Shown: positions 16,408-26,121, numbered from the stretch's first letter. The stretch: 37,898 bases of DNA from Pseudomonadota bacterium (GCA_018242465.1 JAFEBY010000022.1:1-37898); one strand, 5' to 3'. The notes: generated by a model not told the origin, from the sequence alone. Numbers and translations: made by a program.

Positions 16408-17511
16408 ATGGATCGTCCCGTCAAACAGCGCCTCTGGGGCGCCGCCGTCCTGATCGCATTGGCGGTCATCTTCCTGCCGATGCTGGTCAAGGGGCCTGCG
16501 CCCGATAGCGGTGTGTCCGACGTGCCGCTGGATTCGCCGAAAGCGCCCGACACAACGGTCAAGACCCAGGAATTGCAGCTCGACGTGCCCGGCGCCGTGG
16601 GCGCCAATGGCGCGACCGGCATGCCGGCTGCCCAGGCCGGCGCTGACAATCCGACGAATGCGAGCGCGGCGACCACGACGCCAGCGGCGGCAACGACTGT
16701 CGCAACGACAACCCCCGACGCCAAGCCGTCACCGGCGACGGCCGCGGGAGATTACGCAGTCAGTTTCGGCAGTTATGGCAGCAGCAGCGACGCCGATCGC
16801 GTTGTCCAGGCAGTGAACGGAATCAAGCTGCATGGCTACAGCGAGAAAGTATCGCTGGTCGGTCGCGATGCTTGGCGCGTGCGCATCGGGCCGTATCCAA
16901 CCCGCGAAGCCGCGGAAGTCGCACGCGTGCAGGCGGTGCAGTTGAATCCGCAGGTGAAGGCACAGGTGATCGCGCTTGACGCCAACGCGACGCAGGCACC
17001 GGCCCCGACTGCGTCGACATCGACGTCGAATGCCGCTCCGGCACCCGCCATCGCCACCGCGCCGATCGCCAGCAGCAAGCCGGTTGAAGCGCCGAAGCCG
17101 GCAACACCGGTCACCAAGCCCGACAAGCCGGTCGCCGCTGCGAAGCCGGCGGCCAAACCTGTGCAACCGACGGAAGCCAAGCCGGTCGTGACCCAACACC
17201 AGAATGCGCCGATGGCGCAGAAGTCCGACCAACCCAAGCCGGAACCGAAGCCCGCCGACAAGCCGGCTGCATCGGGCACCGGATTTGCGGTGCAGCTCGG
17301 TGCCTTCGCCAATACCGCCGAAGCCACCGCGCTGCGCGACAAGGCGCGCGCCGCCGGATTTTCGGCTACCACCGATACGGTCAAGACCGACAAGGGCGTG
17401 TTGACGCGCGTGCGCCTCGGCCCCGTGGTCGGTCGCGACGAAGCCAACGCGTTGAAAGCGCGGGCGCAGGCCACTCTTGGCGTGAGCGGAATCGTCCGCG
17501 CCAGCCCCTGA
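16408..17511 (+). CDS. SPOR-domain cell-division protein (DedD position) with two SPOR domains
   Basis: 367 residues. A short cytoplasmic N-terminus, one membrane helix (about 10-27, [19 protein letters not shown]), an Ala/Thr/Pro-rich periplasmic linker, a first SPOR domain (about 115-190, starting [19 protein letters not shown]), a second linker rich in Lys-Pro and Ala (about 195-285), and a second SPOR domain at the C-terminus ([20 protein letters not shown]). SPOR domains bind denuded peptidoglycan at the division site. E. coli DedD in the same folC-dedD-cvpA-purF order has one SPOR domain, so the duplication is notable. The two copies differ clearly from each other. Confidence 0.9.
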   Translation: MDRPVKQRLWGAAVLIALAVIFLPMLVKGPAPDSGVSDVPLDSPKAPDTTVKTQELQLDVPGAVGANGATGMPAAQAGADNPTNASAATTTPAAATTVATTTPDAKPSPATAAGDYAVSFGSYGSSSDADRVVQAVNGIKLHGYSEKVSLVGRDAWRVRIGPYPTREAAEVARVQAVQLNPQVKAQVIALDANATQAPAPTASTSTSNAAPAPAIATAPIASSKPVEAPKPATPVTKPDKPVAAAKPAAKPVQPTEAKPVVTQHQNAPMAQKSDQPKPEPKPADKPAASGTGFAVQLGAFANTAEATALRDKARAAGFSATTDTVKTDKGVLTRVRLGPVVGRDEANALKARAQATLGVSGIVRASP

Positions 17512-17522
17512 GGGAAAGGAAC

Positions 17523-18989
17523 ATGTGCGGAATCATGGGCATCGTCGGGACGCAGGACGTCGCGGCGGAACTGTATGACGGCCTGACGGTGCTGCAGCAT
17601 CGTGGGCAGGACGCGGCCGGCATCGCCACCAGCAACGGCAATGTGTTGCGGGTCGACAAGGGCAAGGGCCTGGTCAGTGATGTCTTCGATGCCGCTTCGA
17701 TGTTGCAGTTGCGCGGTCGCATGGGCATCGCGCATTGCCGCTATCCGACTGCCGGAAGCGAGGGCAGCGACGAAGCGCAACCGTTCTACGTCAACGCGCC
17801 TTACGGCATCGCACTGGCGCACAACGGCAACCTGATCAACACCGAAGCGCTGCGCCGCGAAGTGATCGAACAGGATCGTCGTGGCCTCAACACGTCGTCC
17901 GACTCCGAAGTGCTGCTCAACGTGTTCGCCCACGAACTCGATGCGCAGGATGGCGTATCGCCGGAATCGGCGTTCCGCGCGGTGGAAGGCGTGATGCGTC
18001 GGGCAAAGGGCGGTTATGCCGTGGTGTGCATGGTGATGGAGTTGGGCCTGGTCGCCTTCCGCGATCCCAATGCCATTCGCCCGCTGGTGATCGGCAAGCG
18101 CGAGTCGGCGACCGGTACCGAATATGCGGTGGCGTCGGAATCGGTGGCGCTCGATCTCACCGGGTTCGAGCGCGTGCGCGATGTTGCGCCGGGCGAGTGC
18201 GTGGTGATCACCCAGGACGGCAAGTTGCATGCTCGGATCACCGCGAAAGACGTGCTGGCGCGGCCGTGCGTGTTCGAGTACGTGTATTTGGCGCGTCCCG
18301 ATTCGATGATGGACAACATCTCGGTGCACAAGGCGCGCATGCGCATGGGCGTGTCGCTGGGGGAGAAAATCCTGCGCGAACGCCCGGGCCACGATATCGA
18401 CGTGGTGATCCCGATTCCCGACACCAGCCGCGACGCTGCGCTTGAAATCGCCCATGTGCTCGGGGTGAAGTATCGCGAAGGCTTCATCAAGAACCGCTAC
18501 GTTGGTCGCACCTTCATCATGCCGGGGCAGGGCGAACGCCGGAAATCGGTGCGCCGCAAGCTCAACCCGATTCCGCTCGAATTCAAGGATCGCGTCGTGC
18601 TGCTGGTTGATGATTCGATCGTGCGCGGCACGACCTCGCAGCAGATCGTGCAGATGGCGCGCGATGCCGGCGCCAAGAAAGTCTATCTGGCCTCTGCGGC
18701 GCCACCGGTGCGCTATCCGAACATCTACGGCATCGACATGCCGAATCCGGAAGAACTGATCGCACACGGACGCAACGAGAAGGAAATCGAAGCGCTGATC
18801 GGCTGCGACTGGCTGGTTTACCAGGATCTCGAAGATCTCGAGGCCGCGGTCGCCGGACCCAAGAACGCCGGCATGCACTTCGATACATCGTGCTTCAGCG
18901 GCGAATACGTCACTGGCGTCGCCGATGGGTATTTCGAGGCGTTGCAGGCGCAACGCTCCGACGAGGCCAAGGCCAAGCGCCGGGCCTGA
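17523..18989 (+). CDS. purF: Amidophosphoribosyltransferase
   Basis: 488 residues. The N-terminal glutaminase domain starts MCGIMGIVG, with Cys2 as nucleophile after Met removal and [11 protein letters not shown] and NGNLIN in the glutamine site. The C-terminal phosphoribosyltransferase domain has the PRPP loop [16 protein letters not shown] (about 358-373). It makes 5-phosphoribosylamine, the first committed step of purine synthesis. Strong ribosome site GGAAAGGA upstream. It begins 11 nt after the SPOR gene, with no cvpA in between. The DUF455 gene follows after 10 nt. Confidence 0.97.
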   Translation: MCGIMGIVGTQDVAAELYDGLTVLQHRGQDAAGIATSNGNVLRVDKGKGLVSDVFDAASMLQLRGRMGIAHCRYPTAGSEGSDEAQPFYVNAPYGIALAHNGNLINTEALRREVIEQDRRGLNTSSDSEVLLNVFAHELDAQDGVSPESAFRAVEGVMRRAKGGYAVVCMVMELGLVAFRDPNAIRPLVIGKRESATGTEYAVASESVALDLTGFERVRDVAPGECVVITQDGKLHARITAKDVLARPCVFEYVYLARPDSMMDNISVHKARMRMGVSLGEKILRERPGHDIDVVIPIPDTSRDAALEIAHVLGVKYREGFIKNRYVGRTFIMPGQGERRKSVRRKLNPIPLEFKDRVVLLVDDSIVRGTTSQQIVQMARDAGAKKVYLASAAPPVRYPNIYGIDMPNPEELIAHGRNEKEIEALIGCDWLVYQDLEDLEAAVAGPKNAGMHFDTSCFSGEYVTGVADGYFEALQAQRSDEAKAKRRA

Positions 18990-18999
18990 AGCTCGCGTC

Positions 19000-19815
19000 A
19001 TGGCTGATCTCCACGCAGCGGCGAAGGCAGTCCTCGACTGCGGCGACGTCGTGGGCAAGCCGAACGCGGCGCGTGCACTGGCGGCGGCATTCCGCGCTGG
19101 CGAACTTGCAGCGGACGAGGCATCGCCGCCACCGCAAGCGATCGCGATGCCGGGACGTCCGGCCACGCCGATGCTGGTGCACCCGCGCGACCTGCCGCGG
19201 CGCGGTTTCGGATCAACGGAGGGGCGCGCTGCCTTCATCCATGCCGTCGCCCATATCGAATTCAACGCCATCGATCTCGCCTGCGATGCCGTCTATCGCT
19301 TTCGCGGCCTGCCCGCCGACTACTACGCCGATTGGGTAAAGGTCGCCGACGACGAGGCGCGCCATTTCACGATGATGCGCGAACGCCTGCTGGCGTTCGG
19401 CCACGATTACGGCGATTTCGACGCCCACAACGGCTTGTGGGAGATGGCGGAGAAGACCACCCGCGATGGCCTTGCGCGGATGGCGCTGGTGCCGCGCGTG
19501 CTCGAGGCGCGCGGTCTCGATGTGACGCCGGGGATGATCGTGAAGCTGCGCGCACTCGGTGACGATGAAACCGCGGATATCCTCGAAGTCATCTTGCGCG
19601 AGGAAGTCGCGCACGTCGCCGCGGGCTCGCGCTGGTATCGCTGGCATTGCGAGCGAGCCGGCATCGAACCGCGGACGCGCTTCCGCGAATTGCTGAAGGA
19701 ATACGCCAGCGGCGTGCTGCACAAACCGTTCAACATCGAGGCGCGGATGGCGGCGGGATTCAGTGAGGCGGAGCTTGAGGAGCTGGTGCTGGCGGCTGCG
19801 CCAGGAAATTCCTGA
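19000..19815 (+). CDS. DUF455 ferritin-like protein
   Basis: 271 residues. Contains the ferritin-like Glu/His set of the family: AHIEFNAIDLACDAVYRF, ADDEARHFTMMRERL, and EEVAHVAAGSRWYRW, suggesting a di-iron or di-manganese centre in a four-helix bundle. The reaction is unknown; relatives include tRNA-hydroxylating MiaE-like proteins, which is a family comparison, not a claim. Likely cotranscribed with purF. Its last 56 bp overlap the opposite-strand hydrolase gene. Confidence 0.85.
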   Translation: MADLHAAAKAVLDCGDVVGKPNAARALAAAFRAGELAADEASPPPQAIAMPGRPATPMLVHPRDLPRRGFGSTEGRAAFIHAVAHIEFNAIDLACDAVYRFRGLPADYYADWVKVADDEARHFTMMRERLLAFGHDYGDFDAHNGLWEMAEKTTRDGLARMALVPRVLEARGLDVTPGMIVKLRALGDDETADILEVILREEVAHVAAGSRWYRWHCERAGIEPRTRFRELLKEYASGVLHKPFNIEARMAAGFSEAELEELVLAAAPGNS

Positions 19816-20578
19816 TCGAGGTCGAATAGACCACGCTGTTTGAAAGGTTGTTGTGATCCGAATGCGGGATGACGACAACGGTTTTCGACGAGCGGAAATG
19901 AGTCAGCAATGCGTCGGAGTTCGTGCGCGGAACCGCCTCGTCGTTGGATGCAAGGATGGCCAGGGTGTGCGTCGATATCGCGTCGGCGTTGCGCCACGAT
20001 TCGTAGCGATCCTTCAGCAGCAGGAATACCGGGAACGCACGGTAACGAGCGCGCGCGACGTTGAGGATGCTGTCATAGGGAGTGATCAGCACCAGCCCGT
20101 CGACCGGACGATGGGCGGCCACATGGGTCGCGATGCCGCTGCCGAGGCTGCGCCCCATCACCGCGATATCCGCATGGCTTGCATGCACGAGATCGAACAC
20201 CGCGAGTGCATCCGCTTCGATTCCTGCTTCCGATGGCGTCCCCGTATTTGGCCCGTATCCGCGATAGGGCGCCAGGTAGACGCTGCGTTCGGGAAGCAGC
20301 TCGCGGAAGAACGCAACATCGCGTTCCACCGATTCGCCGTTGCCACCGAAATAGACCAGGGCATCGGATTGTCCGGGATTCACCACCCAGCCGCGCAGTG
20401 CACCGGTTTTCCCGGCAATCGAAATGGACTGGGCATCGGGCTCGAACAACAGTGGCGACGGATGGTAGAGGATGATGCCCTGCGCCGAATAAAGAATCCC
20501 GCACATGCCTGCATAGGCCAGGATCGCTGCGACGAGCACAGCGACGGCTACGACACGCGGCAAGCGCATTCGGCGCAC
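19760..20578 (-). CDS. Membrane-anchored alpha/beta hydrolase
   Basis: 272 residues. An N-terminal membrane anchor (about 8-30) is followed by an alpha/beta hydrolase domain like the BEM46/YfhR group: oxyanion region YFGGNGES, YRGYGPNTGTPSE, nucleophile Ser144 in GRSLGSG, likely Asp213 in SNDEAVPR and His242 in HSDHNN. The substrate is unknown. The domain ends at SIRNFL; the last 15 or so residues are a Pro/Ala tail encoded inside the 3' end of the convergent DUF455 gene, so the tail is probably a read-on into foreign frame. It starts 3 nt after the lpxH stop. Confidence 0.85.
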   Translation of the reverse strand: MRRMRLPRVVAVAVLVAAILAYAGMCGILYSAQGIILYHPSPLLFEPDAQSISIAGKTGALRGWVVNPGQSDALVYFGGNGESVERDVAFFRELLPERSVYLAPYRGYGPNTGTPSEAGIEADALAVFDLVHASHADIAVMGRSLGSGIATHVAAHRPVDGLVLITPYDSILNVARARYRAFPVFLLLKDRYESWRNADAISTHTLAILASNDEAVPRTNSDALLTHFRSSKTVVVIPHSDHNNLSNSVVYSTSIRNFLAQPPAPAPQAPPH

Positions 20579-20581
20579 GAC

Positions 20582-21304
20582 CTACAGCCTCTCCAGTTTC
20601 GCGCCGCCGCGATCCACCCGCAGTACCGAACCCTGCTCATACCAGTCACCGAGGACGATGCGCGTGTTGCCGCCGCCTTCGTCGTGGACCGCCGGACGAT
20701 GGGTATGGCCATGGATCATGCGACGGATGCCGTAGCGCTTGAACCATTCCTGCACGGTGGCGGGGGAAACGTCGCCGATGGTTTCCGCCATCCCGCTCGA
20801 CACCAGTTCGCCGTAGCGCGCCTTGCTTGCCGCGCGCGCCTGTTCCGCGAAGGCCAGGCGATCCGCCAGCGATTGGGCGAGGAATTGCGCCTGCCAGCGC
20901 GGGTCGCGGGTTTGTGCGCGGAACTGCTGGTAGGCGCTGTCGTCGCTGCACAGCAGGTCGCCGTGCAGCAGCAGCGTCGGTTCGCCATGGAGATCGATCA
21001 CCGCGGGATCGGGCAGGATCGCCATGCCGGCGGCGCGGGCGTAAGCGTCGCCAACGAGAAAGTCGCGATTGCCGCGGATGAATGACACCGGGACGCCGCT
21101 TTCGTGCAGCGCGTGCAGTTTCCCGGCTACGAATGTGCCAGCGGACGAGGGATCGTCGTCGCCGACCCAGGTCTCGAAGAGGTCGCCGAGGATGTAGAGC
21201 GCATCGGCGTCGCGTGCCTCGCCATCGATGAATTCGCCGAACAGCGTGGTGATGTCGGGGCGCTCGGGATCGAGATGGAGATCGGAGATGAACAGCGTGG
21301 TCAT
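20582..21304 (-). CDS. lpxH: UDP-2,3-diacylglucosamine diphosphatase LpxH
   Basis: 240 residues. All calcineurin-like metal motifs are present in order: SDLHL (7-11), [24 protein letters not shown] and GHTHRP near 195-200. It removes UMP from UDP-2,3-diacylglucosamine to give lipid X in lipid A synthesis, at the cytoplasmic face of the inner membrane. A TAAACT hexamer 6 nt before the ATG may make the transcript leaderless. Divergent from gltX. Confidence 0.95.
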   Translation of the reverse strand: MTTLFISDLHLDPERPDITTLFGEFIDGEARDADALYILGDLFETWVGDDDPSSAGTFVAGKLHALHESGVPVSFIRGNRDFLVGDAYARAAGMAILPDPAVIDLHGEPTLLLHGDLLCSDDSAYQQFRAQTRDPRWQAQFLAQSLADRLAFAEQARAASKARYGELVSSGMAETIGDVSPATVQEWFKRYGIRRMIHGHTHRPAVHDEGGGNTRIVLGDWYEQGSVLRVDRGGAKLERL

Positions 21305-21310
21305 TGCAGG

Positions 21311-21316
21311 AGTTTA
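21311..21316 (-). promoter_or_regulatory. Possible -10 for lpxH, leaderless
   Basis: TAAACT on the minus strand, then CCTGCA, then the ATG: again a 6-nt spacer. AGGAG on the plus strand here is not a ribosome site for lpxH. Confidence 0.4.
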
Positions 21317-21383
21317 TTCCCCCGGATCCCGATGTGGCTGGGGGGCGCCGGATCGGCAAGGGCAGGGGCTGGGCGCGACGCGT

Positions 21384-21389
21384 TAAAAT
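21384..21389 (+). promoter_or_regulatory. -10 element of gltX
   Basis: TAAAAT, 27 nt before the gltX ATG, giving a leader of about 20 nt without an evident ribosome site. No clear -35. Confidence 0.45.
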
Positions 21390-21416
21390 GCACGGGTTTC
21401 GCACACACTCGCCCCC

Positions 21417-22835
21417 ATGACCGTCCGCACCCGTTTCGCCCCCAGTCCTACCGGCTATCTCCACATTGGTGGCGCGCGCACCGCGCTGTACTGCTGGCTG
21501 GCCTCGCGTCATTCCGGCGGCCAGTTCGTCCTGCGCATCGAGGACACCGATCGCGAACGCAGCACCCAGGCCGCGATTGACGCGATCCTCGAGGCGATGG
21601 ATTGGCTCGGACTGGGCTACGACGAAGGTCCGATCTACCAGACCGATCGCCTGGCGCGTTATCGCGAAGTGGCCGAGCAGATGGTTGCCGCCGGCACTGC
21701 CTATTACGCCTATGAAACCAAGGAAGAGCTCGAGGCGATGCGCGAGGCGGCCATGGCTGCCGGCGAGAAGCCGCGTTACAGCGGCCGCTATCGCGACGAG
21801 AAGGACGCAGCACTTGATGAGCAACGCCGCGACGACCCCAACCGCGTGATCCGCTTCCGCAATCCGCGCGAGGGCAGCGTGGTGTTCGACGATCTGGTCA
21901 AGGGCCGCATCGAGTGGCAGAACGCCGAGCTGGATGATCTGGTGATCTTCCGCAGCGACGGGTATCCGACCTACAACTTTGCCGTGGTGGTCGACGATCT
22001 CGACATGGGCATCACCGATGTCGTGCGCGGAGACGACCACGTCAACAATACGCCGCGCCAGATCAACATCTATCGCGCGCTGGGCGCGGAGCCGCCGCGC
22101 TTCGCCCACCTGCCGATGATCCTCGACGAGCAGGGCGCCAAGCTCAGCAAGCGTACCGGTGCCGCCGACGTCATGCAGTACCGCGACGCCGGCTATCTGC
22201 CGCACGCGCTGCTCAACTATCTCGCGCGCCTCGGCTGGTCGCATGGCGACCAGGAGATCTTCTCGATCGCCGAGCTCATCGAACTGTTCGACCTGAAGGA
22301 CGTCAACGCCAAGGCCGCGCGTCTCGACATGGCCAAGCTCGGTTGGCTCAACCAGCAATACCTGAAAAGCGATGATCCCGATGCCGTTGCCAAACACCTT
22401 GTCTGGCATCTGCAGCAGGCCGGTCACGACCTCTCGCGCGGGCCGAAGCCGGCCGACATCGTGGTTGCGCTGCGCGAGCGCGTGCAGACGCTGAAGGAAA
22501 TGGCGGAGAAGTCAGCGGTGTGGTTCGGGCCGCTGGAACACTACGACGAAGCCGCGGTCGCCAAGCATCTCAAGCCGGAAGCACGCCCGGCGCTGGAGGA
22601 GGCTCGTCGCCGCCTGGCTGCATTGACGGAGTGGACCACCGTATCCGTCGGAGAAGCGCTGCACCAGGTCGCCGAGGCCTGTGGTGTCGGCATGGGCAAG
22701 GTTGCGCAGCCGTTGCGCGTCGCGGTGACCGGCACCCAGGTCAGCCCGGACATCAGCCATACCGTCTATTTGTGCGGCCAGGCCGAGGCTTTGGCCCGCA
22801 TCGACGCGGCGCTGGGGGAAATCCCGGAGGCTTGA
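21417..22835 (+). CDS. gltX: Glutamyl-tRNA synthetase
   Basis: 472 residues. Class I motifs are intact: HIGH region [16 protein letters not shown] (9-24) and KMSKS-equivalent KLSKRTG (about 241-247), with [15 protein letters not shown] between. It charges tRNA-Glu. The family sequence fits the standard GltX type. zur follows after 47 nt. Confidence 0.97.
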   Translation: MTVRTRFAPSPTGYLHIGGARTALYCWLASRHSGGQFVLRIEDTDRERSTQAAIDAILEAMDWLGLGYDEGPIYQTDRLARYREVAEQMVAAGTAYYAYETKEELEAMREAAMAAGEKPRYSGRYRDEKDAALDEQRRDDPNRVIRFRNPREGSVVFDDLVKGRIEWQNAELDDLVIFRSDGYPTYNFAVVVDDLDMGITDVVRGDDHVNNTPRQINIYRALGAEPPRFAHLPMILDEQGAKLSKRTGAADVMQYRDAGYLPHALLNYLARLGWSHGDQEIFSIAELIELFDLKDVNAKAARLDMAKLGWLNQQYLKSDDPDAVAKHLVWHLQQAGHDLSRGPKPADIVVALRERVQTLKEMAEKSAVWFGPLEHYDEAAVAKHLKPEARPALEEARRRLAALTEWTTVSVGEALHQVAEACGVGMGKVAQPLRVAVTGTQVSPDISHTVYLCGQAEALARIDAALGEIPEA

Positions 22836-22870
22836 GCCAGGGTCGGCTTGAGGGCAGCGCATTTCGGCCC

Positions 22871-22876
22871 CATCAT
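22871..22876 (+). promoter_or_regulatory. Weak possible -10 for zur
   Basis: CATCAT, 6 nt before the zur ATG. A poor match to TATAAT; listed because its spacing equals that of other leaderless candidates here. Confidence 0.2.
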
Positions 22877-22882
22877 TCCGCC

Positions 22883-23389
22883 ATGGGCCGCCACGACCAC
22901 CACGATCACCACGACTGCACCGATCCCTCGCATCATGTCGATGATGCCGGCAGTTTTGTCTCGGCTGTTCAGCACGCTTGCAACCAGCGCGGACTGCGGC
23001 TGACGCCGATCCGCGAACGCGTGCTGGCGCTGATCGCCGATGCCGGCCAACCGATCAAGGCCTACGACCTGCTCGACAAGGTGCGCGATGGCGATGGCCC
23101 GGGCTCCGCCGCGCCGCCGACCATCTATCGGGCGCTCGATTTCCTGCTCGCCAACGGCTTCATCCACAAGCTGGAATCGGTGAATGCTTTCGTCGCCTGC
23201 CATCATCCGAATTCGGCGCAGCATTCGGTGCCGTTCCTGATCTGTAGCCGCTGCCACAGCGCGGTCGAGCTGGAAGACCGGGCCATCGTCGAACTGCTTG
23301 ACGGCAAGGCCCGCGAACTGGGGTTCAGTCCGCAGGCGCAAACGCTGGAAGTGCACGGCCTGTGCGCCGCCTGCAGCGGTCAGAAGTAG
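22883..23389 (+). CDS. zur: Fur-family zinc uptake regulator Zur
   Basis: 168 residues. His-rich N-terminus (GRHDHHDHHDCTDPSHH), a winged-helix domain with RGLRLTPIRERVLALI and PPTIYRALDFLLANGFIHKLESVNAF, and two Cys pairs, CSRCH and CAAC, for the structural zinc. FVACHHPNSAQHS matches Zur-type sensor sites better than Fur. With zinc bound it should repress uptake genes. The adjacent TonB receptor and merC are likely targets. Start supported by homology; no ribosome site. Confidence 0.88.
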   Translation: MGRHDHHDHHDCTDPSHHVDDAGSFVSAVQHACNQRGLRLTPIRERVLALIADAGQPIKAYDLLDKVRDGDGPGSAAPPTIYRALDFLLANGFIHKLESVNAFVACHHPNSAQHSVPFLICSRCHSAVELEDRAIVELLDGKARELGFSPQAQTLEVHGLCAACSGQK

Positions 23390-23432
23390 GCGCGGAAGTC
23401 GTACAGATCTTGCCCCGGCAATTTCTCGCGCC

Positions 23433-25631
23433 TCAGAACGCCTTGCTCAGTCCCAGATAGGCGCCGGCACGCGGTCCCCACTGCGGGGCGCCGACGCCGA
23501 TGCCGGATCCATCGCGCAGCTGATAGCGCGCGTCCGCTGCATTGATCACGGCGAAGCGCGTGTTGATCTTGCCGATTCCCGGCAGGTTGAACATGCGCGC
23601 GACGGACAGGTTGAGCTGCCAGTATTCCGGCAAGTGCGCCGAGTTGGCGAACTCGTTGCGCAGGCCCGAGCCGTAGAGGAAATCCACTCCGAATTTGGTG
23701 CCGTTCCAGTTGTAGCTGATGCCGCCGGAGCCGGTCAGGCGCTGGTCGTGGTCGAGATGCACCCAATGTGAGGCGATGTAGTCGAGTTCGTCCTGCCCGA
23801 AGTTGTACTGGCCGGTGACGATCTCCTTGCCCATGGCGCGGCTCTGGGAGAGATTGAAGTAGCCGTTGAGATTGCCCTTGGCGTAGTTCGCAGTGAATTC
23901 ATAGCCGCGGACACGGCCGTAGTTGTAGTTGAACGGGGAATAGACCAGTGCCGCACCGAATTGGCCTTCATCCATCAGATTGCGCACGCGGCGGTAATAG
24001 GCGTCGAGGCCGAACGTCCACGCATCGCCGAGTTTTTGGGTGACGCCAAGATCGTAATAGTGCGAGCGTTCCGAACGGACATTGGTGTTGGCGTTGGTCG
24101 GGAGCTGGTTGGTGGTGCCTTGGAACAATGCGATGTCGGTGGGCGAAATCAATTCGTCCGCAGGCGGGGTGAAATAACGCGCGTAACCGGCGTGCAAGGT
24201 GGTGCCGGTCGACGCCTTGTAGACGAAGCCGATGCGCGGGCTGGTCTGGCTTTCCTTGACGTAGGCGTTCACCTTGTCGGCGCGCACGCCGTAATTCAGC
24301 GTGAAGCGATCGGTGATGCTCCATTCGTCCTGCAAGTACACGCCATAAGTCCTGGCGTTGATGCGCGGCGCGTTGTCGACGATGGTGATCGGCGTCGTGC
24401 TGGTCTGGTTGCCATTGGCATCGGCAGGAAACACCAGTGAGGAATTGTTGCTGACCGGGCGCTCGCTGCTTGCATACAGCCCATAACGCAGCGTGTGGCG
24501 TCCGCCCGCCAACGGCGTCGACAGATCCGCCTGCAATGTGTTGGCGCGATTGCTGCGATGGATGGTTCCGGCCACGCCGTTGAAGACGAGGTCGCCGATC
24601 GGGTCGGGATGGTAGTCGACGCTGGTGTAACGCTGCCCCAGCGAGACCTGGTAGTCGGTGTCGCCGAAGCCGCCTTGCAGGGCGACGATCCCGAAGCGGT
24701 TGGTTTCGCGCTGGCGCTGGTCGAGCTTCGCGGAATCGGCCGTGGTTACGCCGGCGAGCGAATAATTCGGTGTCTGCCCGGGATTGTTCGGGATCTCGAA
24801 GCGGTTGTTGGCGACTCCGAACATGAAATTGATGCGGGCGTTCTCGTTGAGGAGGTAGGAGAGATAGCCGAAGCCTTTCAGCTGCTGGCTGTGGTCGTGG
24901 ATGGCTTGGTACGACTTCGTCGGGTTCTCGATGCCAATGTTGTTCTTCTCATAATCGGCGGTGAGGAACCAGCTCCACTTGTTCGTGCTGCCGTGGAAGG
25001 AGAGTTCCGGATTGAAGGTGCCGTGCGAGCCGAGGGTCACGCCGGCTCGACCACCGAAATCGCCATCTCCGTCGCCATCCTCCTTGTCGTCATGATGGCG
25101 ATGCGCGCCGCTTTCGGTGATGATCTCGACCACGCCTGCGGTGCGATAGCCGTATTGCGCCGGGAGCGCGCCGGTCAGCAACTGGACGCGTTCGATGATG
25201 TCGGGATCGATCATCTGGCCAAAACCGGAAATGCTCTCGGGCAGGGTCACGCCGTTGATCCGGTATTGCATGTCGCCATGATCGCCACGCACGTGCATTT
25301 CACCGTAGGAGTCCTGCACCACGCCCGGCGCCTGCAGCAGGATCTGGTTGACCGGTGTGTTGTCGCCGAGCGGCAGGCGGTCGATCGCCGCCGCGTCCAT
25401 CACGTACTGGCTGGCGCCGATGCTGGTCGAGATCTGGTTGCGGGACTTGTCCAGCTTGGCGCTGACCTCCACCGAGCCCAAAACATTGGATGCCGGGACT
25501 TGTGCGCCTGTTGCGGCCTGCTGTGGATCAGTGGCGGTGGAGCCGGTTGCCTGCTGGGCCAGCGTAAGTGGGCTGGCGAGGGCCAAGGACAGGGCAAGAA
25601 CGAGATGGCGGCGAACCGGGAAGCCGGGCAT
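23433..25631 (-). CDS. TonB-dependent outer-membrane receptor, probable zinc/metal uptake
   Basis: 732 residues. Signal peptide to about residue 25 (LALSLALASPLTLA), a TonB-box-like VLGSVEVSAK near 50, a plug domain (VNQILLQAPGVVQDSYGEMHVRG, YRINGVTLPE), then a beta-barrel ending in Phe (YLGLSKAF). At the plug-barrel boundary is a metal-binding-looking stretch GAHRHHDDKEDGDGDGD. Its place next to zur and divergent from merC suggests zinc as cargo; no siderophore genes are near. It has diverged enough that the exact substrate is inference. Converges with zur (43-bp gap, no terminator seen). Confidence 0.87.
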   Translation of the reverse strand: MPGFPVRRHLVLALSLALASPLTLAQQATGSTATDPQQAATGAQVPASNVLGSVEVSAKLDKSRNQISTSIGASQYVMDAAAIDRLPLGDNTPVNQILLQAPGVVQDSYGEMHVRGDHGDMQYRINGVTLPESISGFGQMIDPDIIERVQLLTGALPAQYGYRTAGVVEIITESGAHRHHDDKEDGDGDGDFGGRAGVTLGSHGTFNPELSFHGSTNKWSWFLTADYEKNNIGIENPTKSYQAIHDHSQQLKGFGYLSYLLNENARINFMFGVANNRFEIPNNPGQTPNYSLAGVTTADSAKLDQRQRETNRFGIVALQGGFGDTDYQVSLGQRYTSVDYHPDPIGDLVFNGVAGTIHRSNRANTLQADLSTPLAGGRHTLRYGLYASSERPVSNNSSLVFPADANGNQTSTTPITIVDNAPRINARTYGVYLQDEWSITDRFTLNYGVRADKVNAYVKESQTSPRIGFVYKASTGTTLHAGYARYFTPPADELISPTDIALFQGTTNQLPTNANTNVRSERSHYYDLGVTQKLGDAWTFGLDAYYRRVRNLMDEGQFGAALVYSPFNYNYGRVRGYEFTANYAKGNLNGYFNLSQSRAMGKEIVTGQYNFGQDELDYIASHWVHLDHDQRLTGSGGISYNWNGTKFGVDFLYGSGLRNEFANSAHLPEYWQLNLSVARMFNLPGIGKINTRFAVINAADARYQLRDGSGIGVGAPQWGPRAGAYLGLSKAF

Positions 25632-25663
25632 GGAGTAGCATTCACAGTAGGTAAGGTTGGAAC

Positions 25664-25681
25664 GTTATATTGTTTCAAACA
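25664..25681. promoter_or_regulatory. Shared promoter/operator between the TonB receptor and merC
   Basis: The whole divergent gap is only 49 bp. An AT-rich core reads TATATT on the plus strand (25666-25671) and TATAAC on the minus strand (25664-25669), so one element may be the -10 for both genes. GTTATA matches a Zur-type half-site, and a perfect inverted repeat TGTTT-C-AAACA spans 25671-25681. A repressor bound here would close both promoters. The right half does not match the enterobacterial Zur consensus, so binding is a hypothesis. Confidence 0.35.
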
Positions 25682-26118
25682 TGAACCGCGCCATAGCCAG
25701 AATTCACGGGGACAGAAGCGGCTGGATCGACCGTATCGGTGCGACCGGCTCGTTCCTGTGCGCGATCCACTGCCTGGCTGCGCCGTTGGTCCTGGCGTTG
25801 ATCCCGACGCTGGGCGCCGCGGCCTGGTTCGGGGACCGCATCGAAATCGGCTTCGTCCTGTTCGTTTCGGTGGTGGGCCTGCTCAGCACGCTGTCGTCGT
25901 GGCGGCGCCATCGCCGCCACCACATCCCCGCGACCATGGTGCTGGGCATCGCCGTCCTCTGGACCGGCATCCTGGTGCCGCGCATCCACCACCAGCTGAC
26001 CTGGCACGTGCTGGCGATGGGAACGGGCGGCTTGCTGGTCGCCTCGGCGCACCTGGCCAACCTGCGCGCGAGCCGCCGTCACGACGCCGGCCTGTGCTGC
26101 GCGGCCGAAGCGCGCTAA
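25681..26118 (+). CDS. MerC domain membrane protein
   Basis: 145 residues with four hydrophobic segments. The MerC pattern is GSFLCAIHCLAAPLVLALIP, with the Cys-x3-Cys pair at the edge of helix 1, and a terminal LCC. MerC proteins move Hg(II), but chromosomal copies beside zur are more likely linked to zinc or other metals; no merA or merR is present. The ATG at 25681 is chosen because family homology starts soon after; an in-frame TTG at 25657 would lie inside the promoter. The stop TAA is inside a TAAAAT that may serve the next gene. Confidence 0.82.
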   Translation: MNRAIARIHGDRSGWIDRIGATGSFLCAIHCLAAPLVLALIPTLGAAAWFGDRIEIGFVLFVSVVGLLSTLSSWRRHRRHHIPATMVLGIAVLWTGILVPRIHHQLTWHVLAMGTGGLLVASAHLANLRASRRHDAGLCCAAEAR

Positions 26119-26121
26119 AAT
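26116..26121 (+). promoter_or_regulatory. -10 element for the THX gene overlapping the merC stop
   Basis: TAAAAT contains the merC stop codon and would give a leader of about 60 nt to the THX ATG. No clear -35. Confidence 0.4.

Noticed and set aside
16836-19271. 811-codon open frame opposite the SPOR gene and purF
   Set aside because: Composition is low-complexity His/Arg/Ala, no family match, and it is fully antisense to purF with intact motifs.
25681-26118. Mercury resistance operon
   Set aside because: Only a MerC domain is present, without merA, merT, merP or merR; the zur context fits better.
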